NCBI GenBank assembly: GCA_902789665.1
Contig: CADAOY010000004.1
Span: 186,001-250,000 of the forward strand
Origin: an uncultured Lachnospiraceae bacterium
GTDB lineage: Bacteria > Bacillota > Clostridia > Lachnospirales > Lachnospiraceae
DNA length: 64,000 nt
Reading direction: 5' to 3'
Positions within the stretch are counted from its first letter, which is position 1. Every line of letters begins with the position of its first letter. The position numbers and the translations under genes were made by a program. Positions 17,500 through 26,806 of this stretch are shown here, one piece after another. Under the pieces are notes generated by a model, which was given only the letters and a program-made list of their open reading frames with translations, did not search any database and was not told the DNA's origin.

Positions 17500-17781
17500 A
17501 TGAGAGAAGAACTGTTAAAGGGCTTAACTGAAGAGCAGATTAAGAAAGTTAAAGCCTGTAAGACCTCCGCAGAAATACTGAATCTCGCCAAGGCAGAAGG
17601 AATAGAATTAAATGAAGAACAGCTTGCAGCAATAAGTGGTGGTGCTTGTGGAGACGGTGATAAACCACTTAAGTGTCCAAAGTGTGGTTCTAAGGACTGG
17701 GAGGTTAGTGGTCCCGGGTTTAAATGCAACAAATGTGGTGAACTTTTTGCCGATAACCGAGTGCATGTTCCGTGGGAATAA
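17500..17781 (+). CDS. Nif11-like double-glycine leader peptide with zinc-ribbon core (second copy)
   Basis: 93 aa. The start at 17500 is preferred over an upstream ATG (17470) because GGAGG precedes it and the opening MREELLKGLT matches its neighbour. Leader 1-48 ends AAISGG; it is about two thirds identical to the first copy. The 45-residue core has C50, CPKCG (Cys59, Cys62) and CNKCG (Cys76, Cys79) spaced like a rubredoxin/zinc-ribbon knuckle pair, then a tail ending HVPWE. The core differs much more from the first copy than the leader does, the pattern expected when leaders are kept for one exporter while cores diversify. Confidence 0.75.
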   Translation: MREELLKGLTEEQIKKVKACKTSAEILNLAKAEGIELNEEQLAAISGGACGDGDKPLKCPKCGSKDWEVSGPGFKCNKCGELFADNRVHVPWE

Positions 17782-17808
17782 AATAAAAAATGTAAAAATT
17801 ATAACGAT

Positions 17809-17840
17809 TAAAGCCATGGCTTATAAAGGCCATGGCTTTA
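17809..17840. terminator. Bidirectional terminator between leader peptides and chemoreceptor
   Basis: Perfect 12-bp stem TAAAGCCATGGC/GCCATGGCTTTA with an 8-base loop, flanked by A-rich and T-rich tracts. It can end both the plus-strand peptide cluster and the minus-strand chemoreceptor gene. Confidence 0.75.
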
Positions 17841-17894
17841 TTTATGTATTTGGACTTGTAATTGTTAAATGCAAAGTTCTTTGCAAAATAACGA

Positions 17895-19928
17895 TTATGA
17901 GAATTTCTCAACAATCTCTTTAATTGCATTAGCATTTTCTTTATTTTGATTAACCATTGCAATCATATCAGCGGTTGTTTCGGCTGTCTGGTTAGCCTTG
18001 TCGATTACAATGCTGCTGTCGACAGTCTTGTCGCCTGGAACATCTGATACCTGTCTAATCTGCATATCGATATGTTTTACAATAGTAGCAAAGGTTTCTG
18101 ATGAATCTGACATCTCAGAGATGATATTTCTTAAATCTGTAACAGAAGAGTAGTAGTCTTCTGTGGATTTGGCGAAATCTTCAAACTGGTGCTGAACATC
18201 GTTCTGAAGGAAGGCGATGATCTGGTCGAAGCAGTTCTGAACTTCCACGATATTATTTCTGGTTTCATTACAAAGCTGCTGAATCTGGGTAGCAGTTTCT
18301 GAAGAACTCTTGGCAAGGTTACCGATTTCACCTGCAACAACTGCAAAACCACGTCCGGCTTCACCTGCACGGGCAGCCTCGATAGAAGCATTTAATGATA
18401 AGAGGTCAGTCTGTTCTGTAATCTCCAGAATTCTTTGTGCCATCTCATCGATTCGCATAAGTGTCTGAAGTTTCTGGATTGATTCTTCAATAGATTTCTG
18501 ATTCTCAGCAATCTGCTCGCTTGTTGCGGCCATAGTAGAATTTGTAAGTTCTTGCATCTTCTGAACTTTAACGAGTAACTCATTACTGTAATTGTTACCT
18601 TCTTTAATACGATTCTCAACATCGGCTACGACATTGGTAATCTCGCTTATCTGTGATTCAACATGGCTTACAGCATTATTTATGGACTCTGCATGCTCTG
18701 CATAAGCGCTGGCAGCCTCAGTATTCTCTGTAACGCAGGTATTGAGTATCTTTGAAGAATTTTGCATAGCTACAGATGAATCGCTTAATGAAGATGAGCA
18801 TGTTGATAAAGTATTTACGATGTCGCTGAGTGAATCGTGGAGAAGGTCAAGGGCAGTTGCGATTTTGCCAATCTCACTTCTTTTACCTGTCCAAGGTTTA
18901 AGCTTAGCGCTTTTTTCGATTCTTAAATTGCTTAATCTGATAATTGCTTCTTCAATATATTTAAGAGGTTTGGTGTTGATTGTGATTAGGATAAAGCAAA
19001 GGGTGCAGATAACAACGACAAATGCGATGCATATGATGGCAAGGACACGCATTGTACGGTTTGCTGAGCCGAAGATGTTCTTCTGGCTGTCGTAAGATAT
19101 GATAACCCAGTTGTGCTCAGGGATTGCTCTGAAGTTTGCAATCTGCTTGCCTGCATCGTTTGTGAATGAAAGTTCGCCGCTTTCTTCGCCTGCTTTAACC
19201 TTTTCCATAATTTCAAGGAGCATTTCGTCCTCAATTTCGGTTGCGATAAGTGAACTGTCATCTGCAAAGATATAATGGTTTGTCTCGGTATTAACCATGA
19301 AATATGTTGATGTGTCCTCGTCGCTTCTTAATTCATTAAGCGCACTTTCGAGATCTTCAACATATGTACCGCCGCCAACATAGCCTACGATAGAACCGCC
19401 GTCATAAACAGGGCAGTACATTGAAAGAATTAAAGTCTGTGATGCAGGTGAAATGATAATACCTGTATCATAAAGACCGTTATTTGCCAGCATAGCATCC
19501 TGAAGAGCCTTAACGGCATTAGGGTCTTTTCTGAATATAGCGCCTACATACTGTTTATCACTATGTACGAGGCAGTGGGTAGTTGCCCATTCACCAATAT
19601 AGATACCTTCCCAGTTAGGCAGGGTTGAATAATAATCCTCAGTGTATTTCTGCGCAGCCGCAAGTAACTCCGGATTCTCCGGATCTTTGAGCAAATCAAC
19701 GAAGATAGGCTCATGGCTGTACTGTTCCAGAAGATTCTCCTGCTCATTAACATACTGGTTTATCAAGCTCGCCTGAGCCGATAAAACATTGTTATGATTG
19801 GTGTTCTCGGAATCCTGTATCATGTTCTTAATGGTAGTATTTGCTGTGAAATACAGAAGCAACATACCAAAAGCTACAGTTATAAAAACACCAAGTGTAA
19901 GCTTATTACGTAATTTCATGTTTTTCAT
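17895..19928 (-). CDS. Methyl-accepting chemotaxis protein with Cache sensor
   Basis: 677 aa. N-terminal membrane helix (~10-30), an extracellular sensor of about 240 residues with a double-Cache layout ([32 protein letters not shown]), a second membrane helix (~290-313), a HAMP-like linker and a long methyl-accepting coiled coil. The signalling tip is intact: [20 protein letters not shown] then [14 protein letters not shown]. No C-terminal CheR/CheB tether is seen. It would feed attractant or repellent binding to CheW/CheA. The gene stands alone. AAGGGATG lies 5 bases ahead of the first Met. Confidence 0.92.
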   Translation of the reverse strand: MKNMKLRNKLTLGVFITVAFGMLLLYFTANTTIKNMIQDSENTNHNNVLSAQASLINQYVNEQENLLEQYSHEPIFVDLLKDPENPELLAAAQKYTEDYYSTLPNWEGIYIGEWATTHCLVHSDKQYVGAIFRKDPNAVKALQDAMLANNGLYDTGIIISPASQTLILSMYCPVYDGGSIVGYVGGGTYVEDLESALNELRSDEDTSTYFMVNTETNHYIFADDSSLIATEIEDEMLLEIMEKVKAGEESGELSFTNDAGKQIANFRAIPEHNWVIISYDSQKNIFGSANRTMRVLAIICIAFVVVICTLCFILITINTKPLKYIEEAIIRLSNLRIEKSAKLKPWTGKRSEIGKIATALDLLHDSLSDIVNTLSTCSSSLSDSSVAMQNSSKILNTCVTENTEAASAYAEHAESINNAVSHVESQISEITNVVADVENRIKEGNNYSNELLVKVQKMQELTNSTMAATSEQIAENQKSIEESIQKLQTLMRIDEMAQRILEITEQTDLLSLNASIEAARAGEAGRGFAVVAGEIGNLAKSSSETATQIQQLCNETRNNIVEVQNCFDQIIAFLQNDVQHQFEDFAKSTEDYYSSVTDLRNIISEMSDSSETFATIVKHIDMQIRQVSDVPGDKTVDSSIVIDKANQTAETTADMIAMVNQNKENANAIKEIVEKFS

Positions 19929-20029
19929 AGTAACATCCCTTTCCCAAAACCAAAAGATAATACTCCTTCGACTATATTTAATTATACTAGAAAATATATA
20001 TTAATAGAAGATAAAGTTATAACAGGTTG

Positions 20030-20058
20030 TTGAGAAAATAAGGTTATGATGTTATAAT
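20030..20058 (+). promoter_or_regulatory. Sigma-A promoter of ychF
   Basis: TTGAGA (20030-20035) and TATAAT (20053-20058) are separated by exactly 17 bases, 57 bases before the ychF start codon. Confidence 0.7.
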
Positions 20059-20114
20059 GGCAAAGTTGTATAGGGCATTTTGATGCACTTTGAATAAGGA
20101 GTTTAGAGAAAAAT

Positions 20115-21215
20115 ATGAAATTAGGAATCGTAGGATTGCCGAATGTAGGTAAATCAACATTATTTAATTCACTGACTAAGGCGGGAGCGGAATCAGCCAA
20201 TTATCCGTTTTGTACAATTGACCCGAATATTGGTATTGTTAGTGTACCGGATGAGAGAATTGTAAAACTTGGTGAGTTATATAATACGAAGAAAGTTACA
20301 CCGGCTGTTATTGAATTTGTGGATATTGCCGGTCTTGTTAAGGGTGCAAGCAAGGGTGAAGGACTTGGTAACCAGTTCCTTGGTAATATCAGGGAAGTTG
20401 ATGCAATTGTACATGTGGTAAGATGCTTTGAAGATGAGAATATTATCCATGTAGAAGGTTCGGTTGACCCTGAAAGGGATATTGAGACAATTAACTTAGA
20501 ACTGATTTTCTCAGATCTGGAGATTCTTGAAAGAAGAAATGCCAAGGTTGCCAAGATTGCAAGAATGGATAAGGCAGCAGCCAAGGAAGAGGAGATGATT
20601 AAGAATCTTAAGGCTCATCTTGAGGATGGCAAAATGGCCAGAACCTTCGAAGTACCTGAAGATGAAGATTTACAGACTGCATTTAAGGGATATAACCTTT
20701 TAACTGCAAAGCCTACCATCTATGCTGCCAATGTCGCAGAGGATGACTTAGCTGACGACGGAAATGGCAATGCATATGTTGCAAAGGTTAGAGAGATAGC
20801 AAAGAATGAAGGCTCGGGCGCTCTGGTTATCTGCGCTCAGATAGAGCAGGAGCTTGCTGAACTATCTGATGAGGAGAAGCAGGAGTACTTAGATGCTCTT
20901 GGAGTTAAGTCATCAGGACTTGATAAATTAGTTACTGAAAGTTACAGCCTTCTTGGTCTTATAAGCTTCCTTACAGCAGGAGAGGATGAATGCAGGGCAT
21001 GGACCATAACAAAGGGTACAAAGGCTCCACAGGCAGCAGGTAAGATACATACTGATTTCGAGAGAGGATTTATCAAGGCAGAAGTTGTTCCTTATGATAA
21101 GTTGATTGAACTTGGAAGCATTGCAGCAGCCAAGGAAAAAGGTCTTGTAGGACTTGAAGGAAAGGACTACGTAGTTAAGGACGGAGACGTTATATTGTTT
21201 AGATTTAACGTTTAA
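20115..21215 (+). CDS. ychF: Ribosome-associated ATPase YchF (Obg family)
   Basis: 366 aa, the usual length. G1 GLPNVGKST at residues 7-15, the Obg-type loop NYPFCTIDPNIG, switch II DIAGLVKGASKGEGLGN, and NVAE (in YAANVAEDD) in place of NKxD, the change that gives YchF/OLA1 ATP rather than GTP preference. The C-terminal TGS domain is visible (TKAPQAAGKIHTDFERGFI). Known members bind ribosomes and affect stress responses. Single gene between a sigma-A promoter and a terminator; AAGGAG lies before the start. Confidence 0.97.
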   Translation: MKLGIVGLPNVGKSTLFNSLTKAGAESANYPFCTIDPNIGIVSVPDERIVKLGELYNTKKVTPAVIEFVDIAGLVKGASKGEGLGNQFLGNIREVDAIVHVVRCFEDENIIHVEGSVDPERDIETINLELIFSDLEILERRNAKVAKIARMDKAAAKEEEMIKNLKAHLEDGKMARTFEVPEDEDLQTAFKGYNLLTAKPTIYAANVAEDDLADDGNGNAYVAKVREIAKNEGSGALVICAQIEQELAELSDEEKQEYLDALGVKSSGLDKLVTESYSLLGLISFLTAGEDECRAWTITKGTKAPQAAGKIHTDFERGFIKAEVVPYDKLIELGSIAAAKEKGLVGLEGKDYVVKDGDVILFRFNV

Positions 21216-21240
21216 AACCCAATATATTGTGGAAATATTA

Positions 21241-21267
21241 AAACAGGCTTAAGGGCCTGTTTTTTTA
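21241..21267 (+). terminator. Intrinsic terminator of ychF
   Basis: AAACAGGC (21241-21248) pairs with GCCTGTTT (21255-21262), 6-base loop, then a run of T to 21267. Confidence 0.88.
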
Positions 21268-21311
21268 TTGCAAAAAACCTTGAAAAAATCAAAAAAAATG
21301 CCAAAAAACAC

Positions 21312-21340
21312 TTGAAATTACAGGGTAAATGCCCTATACT
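21312..21340 (+). promoter_or_regulatory. Promoter of the division/cell-wall (dcw) cluster
   Basis: TTGAAA (21312-21317), 17-base spacer, TATACT (21335-21340). The predicted start of transcription falls next to the GTGG repeats at 21350-21388. Confidence 0.75.
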
Positions 21341-21349
21341 TAAAAACAG

Positions 21350-21388
21350 GTGGCGACTAAGTGGTGAGTTAGTGATAAGTTAGTGGTT
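21350..21388 (+). promoter_or_regulatory. MraZ operator: four GTGG-type direct repeats at 11-base spacing
   Basis: GTGGCG, GTGGTG, GTGATA and GTGGTT begin at 21350, 21361, 21372 and 21383, exactly 11 bases apart. MraZ is known to bind tandem G-rich boxes spaced about one helical turn just upstream of its own gene. Placement right after the -10 fits repression of mraZ and the dcw genes. Confidence 0.75.
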
Positions 21389-21456
21389 ACTTTTTAAGGC
21401 AAATAAGCCGATATTAATGATGTGAGCTTTTAGAAAGGATTGAACTTGGTACTCAA

Positions 21457-21873
21457 ATGGGCTTCTCAGGAGAATACAAAAACAATATGGATGCCAAAGG
21501 AAGAGTTATCTTCCCGGTTAAATTCCGTGAAGCCATGGATAACACATTTATCGTGACCAAGGGATTTGACAACAACCTTCTTATTTATCCAAAAGATAAA
21601 TGGGAAATCATGGAAGGCAAACTTGCAGCGCTTAAGATTACAAGCAAGAGCGCCAGAATCGTCAAGAGACTTCTCTTAGGTTCAGCAATGGAAGTTGAGG
21701 TAGACGGACAGGACAGAATAACAATTCCTCAGAACTTAAGAGCACACGCTGATCTTACAAAGGAAATCTTATTCGTAGGGCAGGCTGATTACATAGAAGT
21801 ATGGTCAGTAGATAAGTATAACGAAGCAAGTGAGTGTGATTACTCAGAAGCCGCAGAAGAAGTTGATTTGTAG
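21457..21873 (+). CDS. mraZ: Transcriptional regulator MraZ
   Basis: 138 aa. Two SpoVT-AbrB-like halves: GEYKNNMDAKGRVIFPVKFR near the N-terminus and the second copy EVDGQDRITIPQNLR around residues 88-102, the D-x-x-G/D-R-I-x-I-P pattern that forms the DNA-binding ring. It binds the repeats in front of its own gene and controls the dcw operon. First gene of the cluster. The family-typical start is ATG 21457 although its AAAGGA element lies about 17 bases away, so translation initiation may be weak. Confidence 0.95.
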   Translation: MGFSGEYKNNMDAKGRVIFPVKFREAMDNTFIVTKGFDNNLLIYPKDKWEIMEGKLAALKITSKSARIVKRLLLGSAMEVEVDGQDRITIPQNLRAHADLTKEILFVGQADYIEVWSVDKYNEASECDYSEAAEEVDL

Positions 21874-21883
21874 AGAATAAAAG

Positions 21884-22837
21884 ATGGAATTCAAACATAC
21901 ATCCGTTTTACTTAATGAAACAATAGACGGACTTAATATAAAAGAAAACGGAATATATGTAGACTGCACTTTAGGAGGTGCAGGACACAGTTCAGAGATT
22001 ATTAAAAGGCTTGGAAGTGGCGGAACGCTGATTGGTATTGACCAGGATGCAGAAGCGATAGAGGCAGCCACAAAGAGATTAAATAAAATTTTGGAGGAGA
22101 AAAATGATAGGCCTGATCTTCAGATTTATAATCGAAATTATTCTCAATGTTTAGAAATTCTTAAAGAGTCGGGATGCGAACATCCTGACGGAATACTCTT
22201 GGATTTAGGAGTAAGCAGTTATCAGCTTGATAACAAGGACAGAGGATTCAGTTATAACTACGATGCACCACTCGATATGAGAATGGACCAGAGAAGTTCC
22301 TTAAGTGCAAGCGACATAGTTAATAACTACTCAGAAGAAGAACTCTACAGAATAATCAAAGAATATGGCGAAGAAAAATGTGCCAGAAGCATAGCAAGAA
22401 GAATAGTTTCAAAAAGAGCAGAAAAGCCGATTGAAACAACATTCGAACTTAATGACATCATAAGATCAGCTATGCCGGCAAAGATGAGAGAGAAAACTCA
22501 TCCATCAAAGAGAACCTATCAGGCAATCAGAATTGAATGCAATAACGAGCTCGGAGTACTCAGAGACAGTTTAAGAGACATGATGCTAAGTCTTAAACCG
22601 GGCGGAAGAATATGTGTAATAACTTTCCACTCATTAGAGGACAGGATAGTTAAAAATATAATGAAGACAGAAGAGAATCCTTGTACATGCCCACCGGAAT
22701 TTCCGGTCTGTGTATGTGGCAAAAAACCAACAGGGAAGATGATTACAAGAAAACCTATTACTTCTTCGGAAGAAGAACTTGAGAATAACAACAGAGCCCA
22801 CTCAGCAAAATTGAGAATATGGGAGAGGGGAGAATAG
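21884..22837 (+). CDS. rsmH: 16S rRNA (cytosine-1402-N4)-methyltransferase RsmH
   Basis: 317 aa. N-terminal [16 protein letters not shown]-binding [46 protein letters not shown] and [11 protein letters not shown] are all family hallmarks. It methylates N4 of C1402 in the ribosomal decoding centre. Ten bases after mraZ, in the fixed mraZ-rsmH order of dcw clusters. The C-terminal half contains [13 protein letters not shown], a Cys pattern common in the family. Confidence 0.97.
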   Translation: MEFKHTSVLLNETIDGLNIKENGIYVDCTLGGAGHSSEIIKRLGSGGTLIGIDQDAEAIEAATKRLNKILEEKNDRPDLQIYNRNYSQCLEILKESGCEHPDGILLDLGVSSYQLDNKDRGFSYNYDAPLDMRMDQRSSLSASDIVNNYSEEELYRIIKEYGEEKCARSIARRIVSKRAEKPIETTFELNDIIRSAMPAKMREKTHPSKRTYQAIRIECNNELGVLRDSLRDMMLSLKPGGRICVITFHSLEDRIVKNIMKTEENPCTCPPEFPVCVCGKKPTGKMITRKPITSSEEELENNNRAHSAKLRIWERGE

Positions 22838-22838
22838 A

Positions 22839-23330
22839 ATGGACAGAGTAGAAACAAGAAATGAATATATGGTAAGAAGAGAACTGGAGAAAAGAATTTT
22901 AAGCAGATCTCATGAAGATGCTCCTGTATATAATTATGAGAGCACAGCAAGAAAGAGAAGAGAGAAGGAAAATGAGGAACTCTTCCCTGAAAACGCAAAA
23001 ACCAAGAGAAAAAATAATTTCAATATTATTGATATAATTATTTTATGTGCCGCTTTTATACTTTGTATTGGCGTAGTTGTTAACTATATTAACCTTGCTA
23101 CTCAGGCAAAAGCTAATCTTAATAAGATTTCTAACTTGGAATCTGAGTACAATAGTAGTAAAATAGAAAACGATAAAGAATATCAGAGAATAGTTAACAA
23201 CTTAGATCTGGACGAAATTAAGAGAGTTGCCATCGAAGAACTTGGAATGCACTATCCGGTTGAAGGACAGATTATGACATATGAAAGCTCTTTTAATGAT
23301 TATGTTCAGCAATACAGTATAATCGAATAG
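22839..23330 (+). CDS. ftsL: FtsL-like cell-division protein
   Basis: 163 aa. A highly charged cytoplasmic N-terminus (~65 residues), one membrane helix (IIDIIILCAAFILCIGVVVNY region, ~67-88) and an extracellular coiled coil (ATQAKANLNKISNLESEY) followed by a short conserved-looking end (LDLDEIKRVAIEELGMHYP). This is the FtsL/DivIC layout; the position between rsmH and the PBP gene fixes it as FtsL. It would bridge FtsQ, FtsB/DivIC and the septal PBP. Starts one base after the rsmH stop, with GGGGAGA inside rsmH. Confidence 0.8.
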   Translation: MDRVETRNEYMVRRELEKRILSRSHEDAPVYNYESTARKRREKENEELFPENAKTKRKNNFNIIDIIILCAAFILCIGVVVNYINLATQAKANLNKISNLESEYNSSKIENDKEYQRIVNNLDLDEIKRVAIEELGMHYPVEGQIMTYESSFNDYVQQYSIIE

Positions 23331-23338
23331 GTTTTTAA

Positions 23339-25831
23339 ATGAATGTTATTAACACAATAATAAATTATTTTAAAGAACAAATATTAGAAGATATAAGCCT
23401 GGTAAAAGACGAGAAAGTGAAAGCAAAGGCGCAGCCAAAGCCTGTGAAAATCGTCAGAACTGCCAGGCTTAGAGTTTTTCTTTTCTATGTTATAGTAATC
23501 CTGCTTTTCGGCATCGCCATCGCAAGGGTTATATTTCTTAATATCGATAAAGGTGAAGAGTATAAGAGAACGGTTTTATCCCAGCTTTCATACTCAGGAA
23601 CCACTCTTCCTTATCAAAGAGGAGATATCGTTGATGCCAAGGGTACAACCTTAGCATATTCCCAGAAGGTATACAATATCATAATTGATACTTCCATTAT
23701 CGGCTATTATTCAGACAGAGCCGCAGACGTGGAAGGCTTTAACGGCCAGTATGCAAGCAATACTGTTGATGCGCTGTGGAATTATTTTGGTAAAGATATG
23801 ACTGCTGAAGACAGCGGAAGACTTACTACCAAGGAAGAACTTCGTAATTTCATCATCAGTGAAATTAGTAAGCCTGAAGGTGAGAGATCCAGATATTTAG
23901 TATTTGCAAAGAGGCAGAGCTATGAGAAGATGGATGCTTTCAATGAGGCCAAGGGCGAGGCTTTTGCCAACGATGTTTCATCTGATGTGACTACAAAGTT
24001 TGACAATATTTACGGCGTAAGTTTTGAAGAAGAATATGTAAGATATTATCCAAATGGCAGCCTTGCAGCTGACGTTATCGGCTTTACAGAGCCTGGTAAC
24101 AAGGGTAGTTACGGAATTGAGCAGTATTACAATGATTACCTTAATGGTACTGATGGTCGTGAGTTTGGTTATTACAACTATGACTTAAATCAGGAAAGAA
24201 ATATTGTACCGGCGGTTGATGGTAATACGGTTGTGCTTACTTTGGACAGTAATGTTCAGAGAATTGTGGAGGAAAAAATCAACGCCTTCTACGATGAATA
24301 TGCCAATAATTACAGAGAAGGCGAGGGTGGTGCTCATAATATCGGATGTATCGTAATGGAAGTTGATACAGGTGCAGTGCTTGCAATGGCGAGTGCGCCG
24401 GGATTCGACTTAAACGATGCCAAGGATCCGTACGAGTATTTTACGCTTGAAGAACTGCAGAAGATGCAGGATGAAGCCTTAGAGGAAGCGAGAATTGCAG
24501 CAGGTGTATCACTTAATGCGCAGAGCGAAGATGTGAATGAGCCTGTTAATGAAGATATTAAGACAGAAGATGAAGATGAACCTAAAGAGGAAGGCGAAGA
24601 GGGAGAAGAGTCAGAAAATCAGGGATTTGGGCCGGCTCCGGTTGCGACCGTAGTTACTCTTCCGGGTGAGCAGGATTCAAATGGTATCTACTCATCTGTT
24701 AAAACAAATGCGCTTGCTACTTTATGGAGTAACTTCTGTGTAACAAGTACATATGAGCCGGGTTCTGTTGCAAAGCCTTTCACGGTTGCAATCGGACTTG
24801 ACAGCGGTGCTTTATCTGGAAAAGAAGAATTCGACTGCGTAGGTGAGATTGCTACAGGTGGTGGTGCGAAGATCAGATGTGGTCACGCCGGTCATTTTAA
24901 CGTAGCGGATTCAGTTGCATGGTCATGTAACGTGGCTTTGGTTAAGATGGGAAGAATTATTGGTAAAGAGAATTACCTTAATTACTTTGGTACATTTAAC
25001 TTTGGTCAGAAGACAAATATAGATTTGACGGGCGAGGCTTTTACCGAATCGCTGGTATTTAACCAGGCGACAATGGGACCTACAGAACTTGATACCTGTG
25101 CATTCGGACAGGGCTTTAACGTAACAATGATTCAGATGGCCAGTGCTTTCTGTTCACTGGTAAATGGCGGATATTATTATCAGCCGAGAATGGTTTCAAA
25201 GATTATTAATTCAGATGGTGCGGTTGTTGAGAATATCGAGCCTAAGATGCTCAGACAGACAATATCCAATTCAACATCTGAGAAAATTATTGAATACTGC
25301 AAGGGCGTTGTAGAATATGGTACAGGTAAGAGAGCAAAGGCCTATGGTTATTCAATAGGCGGTAAGACGGGTACTGCTCAGGTAAGAGACAGAACCAGCC
25401 CGAACAGAGTTTGTTCATTTATGGGATTTGCGCCAACTGAAGATCCGAAATATCTTGTTTATGTTGTTATTGATACCCCGAACCTGCCGGTACAGAGCGA
25501 AGGTACAGGTAAGGCTGCAGGTATCTGCAAGGATATTTTTACAGAGATTCTTCCATATCTTAATGTATTTATGACAGAGGAATTAACAGAGGAAGAAAAG
25601 GCTGAATTACAGGAACTTGGTTTATATAATGCAAATATTTATAAGCCACAGGAAAGTGAAACAGTATTAATCAACAGCGTTGAAATGCAGATTGATGAAG
25701 CTACAGGATATGCTATAGATCCTGAAACAGGTGCCTGGGTTGATCCGGAGACGGGATTCCCGATTGAGGATGCAGAGACTCTTTACATCCAGGAAGGCGC
25801 TGAAATAGAGGAGGAGACTACAAATGAGTAA
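23339..25831 (+). CDS. Septal class B penicillin-binding protein (FtsI/SpoVD type)
   Basis: 830 aa. Short cytoplasmic tail, one membrane helix (~44-65), dimerisation domain with RGDIVDAKGTTLAYS, and a transpeptidase domain with the three active motifs: SVAK (in YEPGSVAKPF), SCN and KTG (in GGKTGTAQV). It cross-links septal peptidoglycan. Oddities: a very acidic insert of about 40 residues inside the catalytic domain before the SxxK motif (NEDIKTEDEDEPKEEGEEGE), and no PASTA domain; instead a C-terminal acidic tail with the repeated phrase DPETGAWVDPETGFPIE. Overlaps the start of mraY by 8 bases. Confidence 0.92.
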   Translation: MNVINTIINYFKEQILEDISLVKDEKVKAKAQPKPVKIVRTARLRVFLFYVIVILLFGIAIARVIFLNIDKGEEYKRTVLSQLSYSGTTLPYQRGDIVDAKGTTLAYSQKVYNIIIDTSIIGYYSDRAADVEGFNGQYASNTVDALWNYFGKDMTAEDSGRLTTKEELRNFIISEISKPEGERSRYLVFAKRQSYEKMDAFNEAKGEAFANDVSSDVTTKFDNIYGVSFEEEYVRYYPNGSLAADVIGFTEPGNKGSYGIEQYYNDYLNGTDGREFGYYNYDLNQERNIVPAVDGNTVVLTLDSNVQRIVEEKINAFYDEYANNYREGEGGAHNIGCIVMEVDTGAVLAMASAPGFDLNDAKDPYEYFTLEELQKMQDEALEEARIAAGVSLNAQSEDVNEPVNEDIKTEDEDEPKEEGEEGEESENQGFGPAPVATVVTLPGEQDSNGIYSSVKTNALATLWSNFCVTSTYEPGSVAKPFTVAIGLDSGALSGKEEFDCVGEIATGGGAKIRCGHAGHFNVADSVAWSCNVALVKMGRIIGKENYLNYFGTFNFGQKTNIDLTGEAFTESLVFNQATMGPTELDTCAFGQGFNVTMIQMASAFCSLVNGGYYYQPRMVSKIINSDGAVVENIEPKMLRQTISNSTSEKIIEYCKGVVEYGTGKRAKAYGYSIGGKTGTAQVRDRTSPNRVCSFMGFAPTEDPKYLVYVVIDTPNLPVQSEGTGKAAGICKDIFTEILPYLNVFMTEELTEEEKAELQELGLYNANIYKPQESETVLINSVEMQIDEATGYAIDPETGAWVDPETGFPIEDAETLYIQEGAEIEEETTNE

Positions 25832-26780
25832 AGCAGGCGTAATGGCCACACTGATTTCTTTCGTGATTTCAGTAATTATCGGTCCGGGAGTAATGGTATT
25901 TCTTAAGAGATTAAAGGTAAGACAAACCGTAAGAACTGATGGACCGGAAACTCATCTTGTTAAAACAGGAACCCCGACTATGGGAGGATTAATGATACTC
26001 GGGGCTTTTGCCCTTACGGGATTATTTTTCTTCAGGGATTATCCGGAGATTATTCCTGTAAACCTCTTAACTTTGGGATTTGGACTTATTGGTTTTATTG
26101 ATGACTCGATAAAGGTTGTATTTCGTAAATCAGACGGACTTAAGGCATGGCAGAAGATGCTTATGCAGTTTGTGCTTGCTACAGCTTTTATTGCATATAT
26201 GCAGTTTGCAACTGATATTACTTTCGCGCTTCGTATTCCATTTACAAACGGTTATATGTGGAATATAGGATGGCTTGCTTATCCGCTTGCATATATTGTT
26301 ATTGTGGGAACAAATAACGGGGCGAATTTTACAGACGGTCTTGACGGGCTTCTGTCAGTTGTAACTATTCCGATTTGTATTTTCTTACTTATTGCTACAA
26401 ATACTCTGGGAATTGAAGTGGATCCTTGTATTGGTGCAATGCTTGGTGCGCTTCTTGGATTCTTATTATATAATGCTTATCCGGCTTCGGTATTTATGGG
26501 AGATACAGGTTCCCTGGCTATTGGCGCCTTCGTTGTTGGTGTATGCTATATAGCAAATCTTCCTTTGTACATTGTCATAATCGCCTTTGTTTATCTGGCA
26601 GAGGTTGTGAGCGTAATGTTGCAGGTTAGTTATTTTAAACTTACTCATGGTAAGAGATTATTCCGTATGGCGCCGATTCATCATCATTTTGAAAAGGGCG
26701 GAATGAAGGAAACCAGAGTTGTTGCATTGTTTGCGATATTTACAACTATTATGTGTTTCTTTGCTTTGTTGGGATTATAA
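25824..26780 (+). CDS. mraY: Phospho-N-acetylmuramoyl-pentapeptide transferase MraY
   Basis: 318 aa, about ten membrane helices. Hallmarks: HLVKTGTPTMGGLMI, the catalytic Asp pair GFIDDSIKV, NFTDGLDGL, FMGDTGSLAIG and APIHHHFEKGG. It transfers phospho-MurNAc-pentapeptide from UDP to undecaprenyl phosphate, giving lipid I on the inner membrane face. The first 8 bases overlap the PBP gene; GGAGG lies inside that gene. Confidence 0.97.
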   Translation: MSKAGVMATLISFVISVIIGPGVMVFLKRLKVRQTVRTDGPETHLVKTGTPTMGGLMILGAFALTGLFFFRDYPEIIPVNLLTLGFGLIGFIDDSIKVVFRKSDGLKAWQKMLMQFVLATAFIAYMQFATDITFALRIPFTNGYMWNIGWLAYPLAYIVIVGTNNGANFTDGLDGLLSVVTIPICIFLLIATNTLGIEVDPCIGAMLGALLGFLLYNAYPASVFMGDTGSLAIGAFVVGVCYIANLPLYIVIIAFVYLAEVVSVMLQVSYFKLTHGKRLFRMAPIHHHFEKGGMKETRVVALFAIFTTIMCFFALLGL

Positions 26781-26806
26781 AATTTCAGGAAAGGGAGTGA
26801 ATGTGT

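Noticed and set aside
17195-17781. Calling the leader peptides lanthipeptide or other RiPP precursors.
   Set aside because: No LanM, YcaO, radical SAM or peptidase-exporter gene is adjacent, and the cores carry zinc-ribbon Cys spacing rather than Ser/Thr-Cys ring patterns.
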